The notes under the pieces: model-generated
What the model was told of the DNA's origin: nothing
The model's input: the letters and a program-made list of their open reading frames with translations, nothing else
Databases searched by the model: none
Position numbers and translations under genes: made by a program
Part shown: positions 9,409-15,686 of the stretch, piece by piece
Numbering within the stretch: position 1 is the first letter of the stretch
How the letters are laid out: each line of letters opens with the position of its first letter
Origin: Catenibacterium sp. co_0103
GTDB taxonomy: Bacteria; Bacillota_I; Bacilli_A; Erysipelotrichales; Coprobacillaceae
Length of the DNA: 64,000 nucleotides
Direction of reading: 5' to 3'
Assembly (NCBI RefSeq): GCF_004168205.1
Contig: NZ_RCYB01000002.1
Span: 1-64,000 of the forward strand

Positions 9409-10340
9409 TAATCTGTCAGCTCCTTTTCTAGTATGTCTTCTAAGACTTCTTCAATTCTTTCATCTTTATTTTCTTTCAAAGACAATACTATAGAAAGAGT
9501 ATCTGCGATATTTGTATGAGTAAATAATTGAGGATCATAGGCCCATATTTCTACTTTTACCTGTACTTCTGGGTCTATCAATTCATCAATAAGCTGCGTC
9601 TTATCAAAGTCCTTTTCATATACTGCATATGTTCTAAAACGGCTTGGATTCAACATACTCATTTCTGATAATGCGGTCTCTCCTGCAAGAACCATATAAT
9701 CTGTAACCAAAAACTGATTCATATATCCTACTTGACGTACTGGTGTTAAGAGATAGTGTTGAATATGCTCAAACAATTCTTTATAAGAATATTTCGATTC
9801 TATTACCTTATTCACACCATCCTTATATACTAAAAATAAATCTGTCATTTCTAATTGTATAACTGCCCTAGACAGGGTCATTGCGGAAAATGGAAGGCTC
9901 TTTGACAGATCTGATACATATACCTTCTTCTCATGATTATACATATAAGCAAGAAATAATAACTGTGTTGAATAGACAAACTTGTCTTTAATCTTTTTTG
10001 GTTCCTTTTCATTTACAAGTAATGTACCAATAAAAGGAAGAAAAGTTTGTTTATCTGTTATGAAAGGAATGTGATTCTCAAGAAGACTCTTTCTTCTATA
10101 AAATGATATTGTCTTACTATATAATACGACAGGAACATCATCAATTACTCGAATTTTTTGTATTTGTTTTTTGAATGATGGAAGTGTTGGCAGTTCTTCT
10201 ATCGGTATAATCACAATACAACGTATATTTTCTATATAAGCTGTATAGAATTGATAATTACTCACAATATAGAGAGGTAATATGCTTTTCTTATCCCAAG
10301 GTTCATATCTTATAGATAGGCCAAATATATTATCAATCAT
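9408..10340 (-). CDS. Winged-helix partner protein, AbiEi-like candidate
   Basis: The 310-residue protein has no clear full-length match that I recognise. Residues about 135-190 look like a MarR/ArsR-type winged helix (LSKSLPFSAMTLSRAVIQLEMTDL), followed by a C-terminal domain of the kind seen beside NTase-fold toxins. It is the first gene of a two-gene operon with the nucleotidyltransferase. Regulator or antitoxin function is inferred from this pairing. Homologues occur as a regulator plus nucleotidyltransferase pair, but I cannot test that here. Confidence 0.5.
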   Translation of the reverse strand: MIDNIFGLSIRYEPWDKKSILPLYIVSNYQFYTAYIENIRCIVIIPIEELPTLPSFKKQIQKIRVIDDVPVVLYSKTISFYRRKSLLENHIPFITDKQTFLPFIGTLLVNEKEPKKIKDKFVYSTQLLFLAYMYNHEKKVYVSDLSKSLPFSAMTLSRAVIQLEMTDLFLVYKDGVNKVIESKYSYKELFEHIQHYLLTPVRQVGYMNQFLVTDYMVLAGETALSEMSMLNPSRFRTYAVYEKDFDKTQLIDELIDPEVQVKVEIWAYDPQLFTHTNIADTLSIVLSLKENKDERIEEVLEDILEKELTD

Positions 10341-10415
10341 TGTATAGGCTCCTTTTAACTTAATTTATTTCATTTTAACTTTGTGAATGTTAATATGCAA
10401 GTTTTTGAGTTAAAT

Positions 10416-10448
10416 AAAAAAATCCTCCAGATGATATATCTAGAGGAT
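10416..10448 (-). terminator. Terminator of the 30-residue peptide unit
   Basis: On the minus strand ATCCTC pairs with GAGGAT, extended by ATCT/AGAT, followed by seven T. It begins directly after the stop codon of the small peptide gene and precedes the winged-helix gene by about 75 bases. Confidence 0.8.
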
Positions 10449-10450
10449 AT

Positions 10451-10543
10451 TCATAAGATATGCCCACCTTCAAGTAATAGATATATAACTCGAAGAAGCA
10501 AAATAAATAATATGAGTATAAACCACGCTTTGAATTCTTTCAT
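10451..10543 (-). CDS. 30-residue hydrophobic peptide, type I toxin-like
   Basis: A short gene read from 10543 encodes a 30-residue peptide: a charged start (MKEFK), a single hydrophobic segment (AWFILILFILLLRVIYLLL) and a short polar tail. It has a strong ribosome binding site (AGAGG/AAGGG, up to about 6 bases before the ATG), an extended -10 promoter just upstream and its own intrinsic terminator directly after. That compact layout is typical of membrane peptides of type I toxin-antitoxin modules. I could not find an obvious antisense RNA promoter. It could also be a small regulatory membrane protein. Confidence 0.6.
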   Translation of the reverse strand: MKEFKAWFILILFILLLRVIYLLLEGGHIL

Positions 10544-10564
10544 GCCCTTAACCTCTTAACAGAG

Positions 10565-10573
10565 ATTATACCA
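10565..10573 (-). promoter_or_regulatory. Extended -10 promoter of small peptide gene
   Basis: On the minus strand the sequence TGGTATAAT (an extended -10) lies about 22 bases before the 30-residue peptide gene. No good -35 box is seen at the usual distance, as expected for extended -10 promoters. Confidence 0.6.
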
Positions 10574-10599
10574 GGCAGTTATGGAATTATTGTGTACTT

Positions 10600-12018
10600 T
10601 TAGATATTATAGCCATGATCCATAGGACCACTTCCCTGACCTAAATCTAACATAGCACCTATTGCACCAGAAAGATATGCTTTAGCATGTCTAACTGATT
10701 CTTCTAGTGTATAGCCTTTAGCCAAGTTGGATGCAATCGCACTTGATAAAGTACATCCTGTACCATGTGTATTACTGTTGTCTATTCTATGTCCTTTAAA
10801 CCAAGTACCCTTTTCACCATTGTATAGGTAGTCATTGGCATCATTTAATTGATGTCCACCTTTGACTAATACAGCACAATGATATGTGTCATAAATCTTC
10901 TTAGCTGCTATTTCCATATCTTCTACAGTCTTAACTTCCATATCAGTGAGTACTTCTGTTTCTGGAATATTAGGAGTAATGACTTCAGCAATAGAAAGTA
11001 ATTCTTCCTTTAATGTAGAGATAGCTTCATCACTAATAAGCTTTGCGCCACTTGTCGCAACCATGACTGGATCTACCACAATATGCTTCGCATCATAATG
11101 TTTCAACATTTCTACAATAGTATGAATAAGTGCTTTAGAAGACACCATACCAATCTTAACAGCTTCTGGATAGATATCATCAAATACAGCACGAATCTGG
11201 CTTTCTAAGAACTCTGGAGTAACATCCATAATATCTGTCACACCCGTTGTATTCTGGGCTGTGAGGGCTGTAATAGCGCTCATACCAAATACTTTATTAG
11301 CAAGCATTGTCTTTAAATCTGCTTGTATTCCTGCACCACCACTCGAGTCACTACCGGCAATAGTTAAACATGTATGCATTGTTTCATAAAGTGCATCCAC
11401 ACGCTTCTTTAAATCAATAGTAGCCTGTTTAATATTCTTCTGACCAAATAAAGCACTAATAACCGCAATGCCATCAATACCTGTATCTTTAAGTAATAAG
11501 CAGTTATCATAACTGATTCCACCAATGGCTACCATTGGAAGATCCACTGTATCCGTCATTTCTTTTAAACGCTTGATACCTAATACTTCCGCATCATCTT
11601 TAGAAGATGTAGGGAAAATAGCCCCTATACCTAAATAGTCTGCACCATGTTCTTTCGCAATTCTTGCTTCTTCTATAGTATGTGCACTTACACCAATTAT
11701 CTTATCTGGCCCAAGTATTTCTCTTGCCTTCACGCATGCCATATCATCCTGACCCACATGAACACCATCTGCATCTATTTCCTTAGCAAGCATAACATTA
11801 TCATTAATAATAAATGGTACATCAAATAAACGACATAGTTCTTTAATATTCTTTGCTTCTTCATAGAAAGAGGCTTCATCTAGGTCTTTTTCTCTTAGCT
11901 GAAGACAAGTTGCACCACCCATTAAAACATCTCTTACCTGCTCATATAGAGTCTGTTCTCCTGTCCAATGACGATCTGTCACAGCATAGAGTCTCAACAT
12001 GTCATTATTGAACTTCAT
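10600..12018 (-). CDS. thiED: Thiamine phosphate synthase / HMP-phosphate kinase fusion
   Basis: The 472-residue protein joins two enzymes of thiamine synthesis. Residues about 1-210 are ThiE (INDNVMLAKEIDADGVHVGQ region, GIGAIFPTSSK, VAIGGI), which couples HMP-PP to thiazole phosphate. Residues about 215-472 are ThiD (IAGSDSSGGAGIQADLK at the substrate loop, KGGH, and DNSNTHGTGCTLSSAIA at the active site), which phosphorylates HMP. A start at 12018 or 12000 is possible; 12018 overlaps thiM by 14 bases. With ThiM upstream it forms a salvage pathway for pyrimidine and thiazole moieties; no de novo genes are visible. Confidence 0.93.
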   Translation of the reverse strand: MKFNNDMLRLYAVTDRHWTGEQTLYEQVRDVLMGGATCLQLREKDLDEASFYEEAKNIKELCRLFDVPFIINDNVMLAKEIDADGVHVGQDDMACVKAREILGPDKIIGVSAHTIEEARIAKEHGADYLGIGAIFPTSSKDDAEVLGIKRLKEMTDTVDLPMVAIGGISYDNCLLLKDTGIDGIAVISALFGQKNIKQATIDLKKRVDALYETMHTCLTIAGSDSSGGAGIQADLKTMLANKVFGMSAITALTAQNTTGVTDIMDVTPEFLESQIRAVFDDIYPEAVKIGMVSSKALIHTIVEMLKHYDAKHIVVDPVMVATSGAKLISDEAISTLKEELLSIAEVITPNIPETEVLTDMEVKTVEDMEIAAKKIYDTYHCAVLVKGGHQLNDANDYLYNGEKGTWFKGHRIDNSNTHGTGCTLSSAIASNLAKGYTLEESVRHAKAYLSGAIGAMLDLGQGSGPMDHGYNI

Positions 12019-12805
12019 ATTTACCACTCTTTTCTAGTTCTTCATCAGTCATATTGAATAATGCATCAATTAAATAAGTACGAAGTGTTGCATTACCTTC
12101 ACCTTCTTTTAATTTAGATGCACCAATTTCACCCGCAATACCCATGGACATAACAGCTGCCGCAGCACTATCTACACTATTTTCTACTGTTAAGAAACAG
12201 CCTAAGATACCTGATAACATACATCCAGTACCAGTAATAGCACTCATTTCTTTACATCCATTATTGATCATATAGCACTTATTACCATCAGTGACATAAT
12301 CTATAGGACCAGTCACAATAATAATAGTATTGAGTTCTTTTGCGAATGCTTTGATATCGTCAATAAGATCCTGTGAGTTCTTCTGATCTTCTGCAGATGC
12401 ATCAACACCTTTAGTATGACCTGTACCAGCCATTAAAGTCTTGATTTCTGAAACATTCCCTTTGATGGCATCAAAATGAATCTGAGCGAGTAGATCCTTA
12501 CATGTATTAGTACGTAAATCAGTCGCACCTGCACCTACTGGATCTAATACAGTAATATGTTTACACGCATTAGATGCCTTACCTGCTTCAAACATAGAAG
12601 CAATTTTCACCTGATTGAGAGTCCCAATATTAATATTTAATGCATTACTGATAGAAGTCATCTGTGCCACTTCTGTGATCTCATCTGACATAATAGGACT
12701 GCCACCAATTGCAAGAATCGCATTGGCTACATCATTCACTGTTACATAGTTAGTGATGTTGTGTACTAATGGTTTTACTTCTCTTAATTTCTTAATGTAG
12801 TTCAT
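12005..12805 (-). CDS. thiM: Hydroxyethylthiazole kinase
   Basis: ThiM phosphorylates 4-methyl-5-hydroxyethylthiazole for thiamine salvage. The 266-residue ribokinase-like protein shows VHNITNYV near residue 12, DPVGAGAT and the catalytic region ITGTGCMLSG. The start at 12805 has GGAGG upstream, within the sequence following the riboswitch terminator. An earlier in-frame start would lie inside that terminator. First gene of the riboswitch-controlled operon. Confidence 0.95.
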   Translation of the reverse strand: MNYIKKLREVKPLVHNITNYVTVNDVANAILAIGGSPIMSDEITEVAQMTSISNALNINIGTLNQVKIASMFEAGKASNACKHITVLDPVGAGATDLRTNTCKDLLAQIHFDAIKGNVSEIKTLMAGTGHTKGVDASAEDQKNSQDLIDDIKAFAKELNTIIIVTGPIDYVTDGNKCYMINNGCKEMSAITGTGCMLSGILGCFLTVENSVDSAAAAVMSMGIAGEIGASKLKEGEGNATLRTYLIDALFNMTDEELEKSGKYEVQ

Positions 12806-12820
12806 ATTCTTTTCCTCCAT

Positions 12821-12849
12821 AAAAAAGAGCACGCTGAAAGAGGGTGCTC
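12821..12849 (-). terminator. Riboswitch expression-platform terminator
   Basis: On the minus strand GAGCAC pairs with GTGCTC around an 11-base loop and is followed by six T, 11 bases before the thiM ribosome binding region. It sits directly after the TPP aptamer, so TPP binding is expected to stop transcription here. Confidence 0.85.
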
Positions 12850-12932
12850 ATAAAATTCCTACGTTGGCATTATCCAAATCAGGTTTCATGGTCAAGACTT
12901 ATGTCTACTCTCAGCAAATTAGCTCCCATTTC
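12850..12932 (-). ncRNA. TPP riboswitch (THI element)
   Basis: Read on the minus strand, the conserved THI-box parts are present in order: GCTGAGA at the 5' side, then ACCTGATTTGGATAATGCC and AACGTAGGAA. It lies upstream of thiM and the thiE-thiD fusion and is followed by an intrinsic terminator, so regulation is by TPP-dependent premature termination. A weak TATTAT -10-like element lies upstream at about 12942. Confidence 0.95.
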
Positions 12933-13183
12933 AATTGTAATAATATGTTAAAACATTCAGTTATGAAATACAAGGGATTTCATGACCATATACATATTTA
13001 CTACTCTATTCTAGAGTATTATAATATACACATCATTCTGTTATAGCTTCCCAAAATATATGAGATACTAATGAGCTTCCCCTCATCAAATTCTCTTCTA
13101 TAATGGAATGTAATCTACCATTTTGGTAGATTTTTTATTTTTAGGCATAAAAAAAACACCGATTACTCGGTGTCTGCATTCAG
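12933..13183 (+). ncRNA. Gap with candidate plus-strand small RNA
   Basis: This gap between the thi riboswitch and the prophage has no reading frame with a ribosome binding site. It holds a plus-strand promoter-like pair, TTTACT at 12997-13002 and TATAAT at 13020-13025 with a 17-base spacer, and a plus-strand terminator at 13113-13136 (ATCTACC/GGTAGAT then TTTTTT). Between them an AGCTTCCC element occurs twice. A transcript of about 105 bases is possible. Confidence 0.4.
13149..13173 (-). terminator. Probable original terminator of tRNA-Leu operon
   Basis: On the minus strand ACACCGA pairs with TCGGTGT and is followed by eight T. It lies just outside attL on the host side. Without the prophage it would fall about ten bases after the 3' end of tRNA-Leu, so it is likely the original terminator of the tRNA operon now 35 kb away. 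Confidence 0.75.
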
Positions 13184-13202
13184 AATGGTGCGGGTGACAG
13201 GA
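13184..13202. repeat. attL, partial copy of tRNA-Leu 3' end
   Basis: This 19-bp copy matches 48518-48536 exactly, then diverges. It contains the CCA-encoding end and acceptor/T-arm part of tRNA-Leu only, so it is not a tRNA gene itself. It marks the left prophage boundary. Confidence 0.95.
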
Positions 13203-13304
13203 TTTTATTGATAGCAATTCACATTGAATAATGTTATATATTTATGTGTTTTTTCGTGACTTTAAATATATAGAAATATGCTATTTATCATTATCGTTTT
13301 AATT

Positions 13305-13326
13305 TTTTAGTCCACTTTTTAGTCCA
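13305..13326 (+). promoter_or_regulatory. Left integrase arm-type sites
   Basis: Two direct copies of TTTTAGTCCA (13305-13314 and 13317-13326, 12-base period) lie about 100 bases inside attL. The same tandem pair occurs just inside attR. Position on both sides of the core suggests arm-type binding sites for the N-terminal domain of the integrase. Confidence 0.65.
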
Positions 13327-13329
13327 AAT

Positions 13330-13380
13330 AAAAAATGCTTCTTTCCGACCGACCAAAGACAGAAAGAAGCGATTAACCAA
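13330..13380 (-). terminator. Leftward terminator near attL
   Basis: On the minus strand GCTTCTTTC pairs with GAAAGAAGC around a 26-base loop, followed by A then six T. A TATAAT-like element on the same strand lies near 13420-13432, so it could end a short leftward RNA as well as stop late-operon readthrough into the host. Confidence 0.65.
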
Positions 13381-13472
13381 AAGCACTAAAGCCCAATGTT
13401 TAAAAGTGCCCTCGTGCATATAATTATAATAAATCTTTTAAATAAATATATCAATATTTTTTATATTCTTCT

Positions 13473-13500
13473 TTGCATACTACTTGGAGTATGTTATAAT
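13473..13500 (+). promoter_or_regulatory. Promoter of left-end accessory operon
   Basis: TTGCAT (13473-13478) and TATAAT (13495-13500) are separated by 16 bases and sit 28 bases before a strong AAGGAGGG ribosome binding site. It drives rightward genes opposite to the late operon, as in lysogeny-expressed morons. Confidence 0.75.
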
Positions 13501-13528
13501 ATAATCACAAAAGGAAGGAGGGAAAAAG

Positions 13529-13669
13529 ATGAATTTAGATGATTTAAAAAAATTGAGCGAAATCTTTAACAATTTCGCCCAACCGATTGCTACAGTGATT
13601 GCTTCTTGGGTAGGCGCCAAACTAGCAAAGAGCATTACACAGAGCAATAAAAAGAAAAAGAAGAAGTAA
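13529..13669 (+). CDS. 46-residue peptide with lysine tail
   Basis: A small gene with a consensus promoter and a near-perfect ribosome binding site (GGAAGGAGGG) encodes 46 residues: an acidic helix (MNLDDLKKLSEIF), a moderately hydrophobic segment (QPIATVIASWVGAKLA) and six lysines at the C-terminus. The shape is that of a small membrane-active or holin-like peptide. It is expressed from its own promoter near attL, opposite to the late genes. I do not recognise the family. A weak hairpin follows the stop. Confidence 0.65.
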   Translation: MNLDDLKKLSEIFNNFAQPIATVIASWVGAKLAKSITQSNKKKKKK

Positions 13670-13675
13670 TTCACA

Positions 13676-13697
13676 AAGGAAGAACTTCTTCTTCCTT
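13676..13697 (+). other. Hairpin after 46-residue peptide gene
   Basis: AAGGAAGAA (13676-13684) pairs with TTCTTCCTT (13689-13697) around CTTC. There is no good T-run after it, so it may be an attenuator or mRNA-stabilising hairpin rather than a full terminator. Confidence 0.5.
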
Positions 13698-13723
13698 CTT
13701 CATCTAAATGATATCACAAATCT

Positions 13724-13849
13724 ATGAAACAGAAAATAGCAATTATAGTAATGTTTTCAGGAATTGCATTAACAGTGTACAAAAGCTATTGGCTAATAGG
13801 AATACTGATGATGCTTTTAGGTATGTATCTTCTAGCAAAGGAAAGTTGA
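13724..13849 (+). CDS. Possible 41-residue membrane peptide
   Basis: This short frame encodes a very hydrophobic peptide with two potential membrane segments (AIIVMFSGIALTVY and SYWLIGILMMLLGMYLLA). Its stop is two bases before the start of the ribbon-helix-helix gene, which suggests coupling. The ribosome binding site is poor, which is the main reason for caution. It lies downstream of the consensus promoter at 13473. Confidence 0.35.
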   Translation: MKQKIAIIVMFSGIALTVYKSYWLIGILMMLLGMYLLAKES

Positions 13850-13851
13850 GT

Positions 13852-14055
13852 ATGGAAAAAGAAAAATTCAATCAAAAAGAATATGTCAAACAGTGGACAA
13901 AAAGTAATATGAAAACAGTAAGCGTTAGTTACAAAACTGAATTTGTCACCGAGTTCAGAGAAGCATGTGAGAAACTAGGAATAAAGCAGTCTGCTGTTTT
14001 CAGAGAAGCCATGGAAGCAGTTATTGAAAACGCAAAAAAGGACCAGAGCAAATAG
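13852..14055 (+). CDS. Ribbon-helix-helix DNA-binding protein
   Basis: The 67-residue product has a basic N-terminus followed by MKTVSVSYKTEFVTEFREACEKLGIKQSAVFREAMEAVIE, the beta-strand plus two-helix pattern of Arc/CopG proteins. The start at 13852 follows GGAAAG; a longer frame begins at 13708 but lacks a ribosome binding site. It is the last gene of the left-end rightward operon and ends inside the terminator at 14041. It could be an operon autoregulator or an antitoxin-like partner of the small peptides. Confidence 0.75.
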   Translation: MEKEKFNQKEYVKQWTKSNMKTVSVSYKTEFVTEFREACEKLGIKQSAVFREAMEAVIENAKKDQSK

Positions 14056-14067
14056 CCCTGGTCTTTT
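14041..14067. terminator. Bidirectional terminator
   Basis: GACCAG (14041-14046) pairs with CTGGTC (14058-14063), with T-runs on both sides: TTTT on plus and CTTTTTT on minus. It ends both the rightward accessory operon and the leftward late operon about 85 bases after the endolysin stop. Confidence 0.85.
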
Positions 14068-14150
14068 CTTATGCTTTAAATTGTTGTGTAGTCGAAATTA
14101 AGTCAAGTTTAGTCAACATCTTTATGAATAAACTCATAATAAAACTTAAA

Positions 14151-14945
14151 TTAGACTTTTTTCAAATACTTTCTAGCAACCCAACCACTTGGAATCTTTG
14201 CCCAATCTCCATCGAATTTAGACACAGTAACACGAGTGCCATAATTTAGACAGCCGTCCTTGTCGTAATCGTGAGCCTTAGCGTTCTTAGTTAATTCATT
14301 GTATGTTTTTCTTCTACAGTTAGCTCCTGGTCCTGTTCTGACACTTAAATCACTAGCAGTAATCATATAAGTACCTAAAGTACTAGATGCATTGCTCTGT
14401 GGCTTAGGTGTAGGAGTTTTAACATGTTCGTTTACACTCTTATTTAAGATACCCTCTACAATTGCCTTTGCGCACTTGTCAGCGTTCCAATGAGCCTTAT
14501 CTGTGGCATTGTCAACAAAGCAGCACTCAACTAGAAGCGCTGGAGAATTAGTCTTTCTCAACACATATAACTTTGTAGATGTTTTAACACCTCTATTTCT
14601 AATGCCTAGAGTGTTAGAAATATTCTTGACGATTCTTTCAGCTTCATCTTTTGCTTTTGATTTACTGTTGTAGATATATACCTCTGTACCTGTTCCGCCT
14701 CCAGCGTTGAGATGAATAGAGATATCTAAGTCAACATTATGATCATTACACTTGTTTACAATTGCTTTTAGGTTAGAATTCTGGTCTTTTCCATTATCAT
14801 CAGTACAGTCATATACTGTATGTCCGTTTGCTCTTAACAACTCAATTACTTTGTTTTTAACTTTTCTGTCTTCATTGACTTCGTCTAACAATCCACTTGC
14901 TCCACGACATTTTAAAGAATGTCCACCATGAACGTTAATTCTCAT
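14151..14945 (-). CDS. Endolysin: N-acetylmuramoyl-L-alanine amidase with SH3 domain
   Basis: The 264-residue lysis enzyme cleaves the amide bond between muramic acid and the peptide stem. Residues 1-170 form an Amidase_3 domain with zinc ligands and catalytic Glu (NVHGGHS near 4-10, ISIHLNAG near 76-83, LVECCFVDN near 137-145). A proline-rich linker (about 178-190) leads to a C-terminal bacterial SH3 wall-binding domain (ASDLSVRTGPG to WVARKYLKKV). There is no signal peptide, so release depends on the holin two genes upstream. Confidence 0.93.
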   Translation of the reverse strand: MRINVHGGHSLKCRGASGLLDEVNEDRKVKNKVIELLRANGHTVYDCTDDNGKDQNSNLKAIVNKCNDHNVDLDISIHLNAGGGTGTEVYIYNSKSKAKDEAERIVKNISNTLGIRNRGVKTSTKLYVLRKTNSPALLVECCFVDNATDKAHWNADKCAKAIVEGILNKSVNEHVKTPTPKPQSNASSTLGTYMITASDLSVRTGPGANCRRKTYNELTKNAKAHDYDKDGCLNYGTRVTVSKFDGDWAKIPSGWVARKYLKKV

Positions 14946-14962
14946 ACTTTATACCTTCTTTC

Positions 14963-15211
14963 TTATAATTTAATACACACATTCTTTTCTTTCTTGTAAG
15001 CATCTAAATATAATTCTTTTCTATCTCCGTTATAAGTAGCCTCAAAATACATACCATCTGACAATGTAGTTGATAGTAAAGCCTTGTTATTTTGAAGTGT
15101 CTTACACACCCACACAACATAGATATCGAAATCCTGTGGATCTTCTAGATGTTCGTTTGTATATCTTCTTACTTCTTCGGTTGCAATCTTTAGAAATTCG
15201 TCATTACCCAT
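14963..15211 (-). CDS. Small phage protein between holin and endolysin
   Basis: The 82-residue protein is soluble and mixed-charge, with no motif I recognise. It overlaps the holin gene by 8 bases and lies 17 bases before the endolysin, so it is part of the lysis cassette. Its role is unknown; a regulator or accessory of lysis is only a guess from position. Confidence 0.7.
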   Translation of the reverse strand: MGNDEFLKIATEEVRRYTNEHLEDPQDFDIYVVWVCKTLQNNKALLSTTLSDGMYFEATYNGDRKELYLDAYKKEKNVCIKL

Positions 15212-15671
15212 TGTTATTCTCCTTGTTGATAGCGTTTTCTGCTACTTCTAAGCCTTTAGTTAAAACAGATGGTACGTTGTCTCCGGCTTCCACGAAGTTC
15301 TCAATGATGCTTCTTAATTCATTGATAATGAGAGATGCTAATGTAAACCATCCAACATAAGTTGTGATAGTCAAATCGATGTTAATTGTCTGTCCAATCT
15401 CAATGAAAATAGAAGATGCAAGAAATGCTACTAGCACCATGAGCCAGTAACCTAACTTTTTCCATACACCTCTGACTCCTTTAGCGGAATTTTCTTTGCC
15501 TGTTAATCTAGACTTTCTAATTCCTGTGATGTAGTCAATGATGTTTAATGTCAAAAAGCCTACGAATAAAAACCAATGTGTGCCTAATGCAGCAGTCAAT
15601 ACTGCTACAATAGTGCCTCCGATAGCGTTAATCGCATCCATGTATTTTAATGATGTATCATATAATTTCAT
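15204..15671 (-). CDS. Phage holin, toxin-secretion/lysis holin family
   Basis: The 155-residue membrane protein matches the Holin_4_1 (phi-29/Cp-1-like secretion) family: three to four hydrophobic segments, with GGTIVAVLTAALG near 18, the conserved DYITGIRKSRLTGKENSAKGVRGVWKKLGYW motif and VAFLASSIFIEIGQ after it. It opens the membrane so the endolysin can reach the wall. The short C-terminal tail is charged. It follows the tail genes as usual in late operons. Confidence 0.9.
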   Translation of the reverse strand: MKLYDTSLKYMDAINAIGGTIVAVLTAALGTHWFLFVGFLTLNIIDYITGIRKSRLTGKENSAKGVRGVWKKLGYWLMVLVAFLASSIFIEIGQTINIDLTITTYVGWFTLASLIINELRSIIENFVEAGDNVPSVLTKGLEVAENAINKENNNG

Positions 15672-15686
15672 ATTTTCTTCTCCTTT

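Noticed and set aside
12864..13046. Plus-strand frame of 60 residues over the TPP riboswitch
   Set aside because: It lies on the opposite strand of a conserved riboswitch and has no ribosome binding site.
13184..13202. tRNA gene at attL
   Set aside because: Only the 3' end matches tRNA-Leu; no cloverleaf can form.
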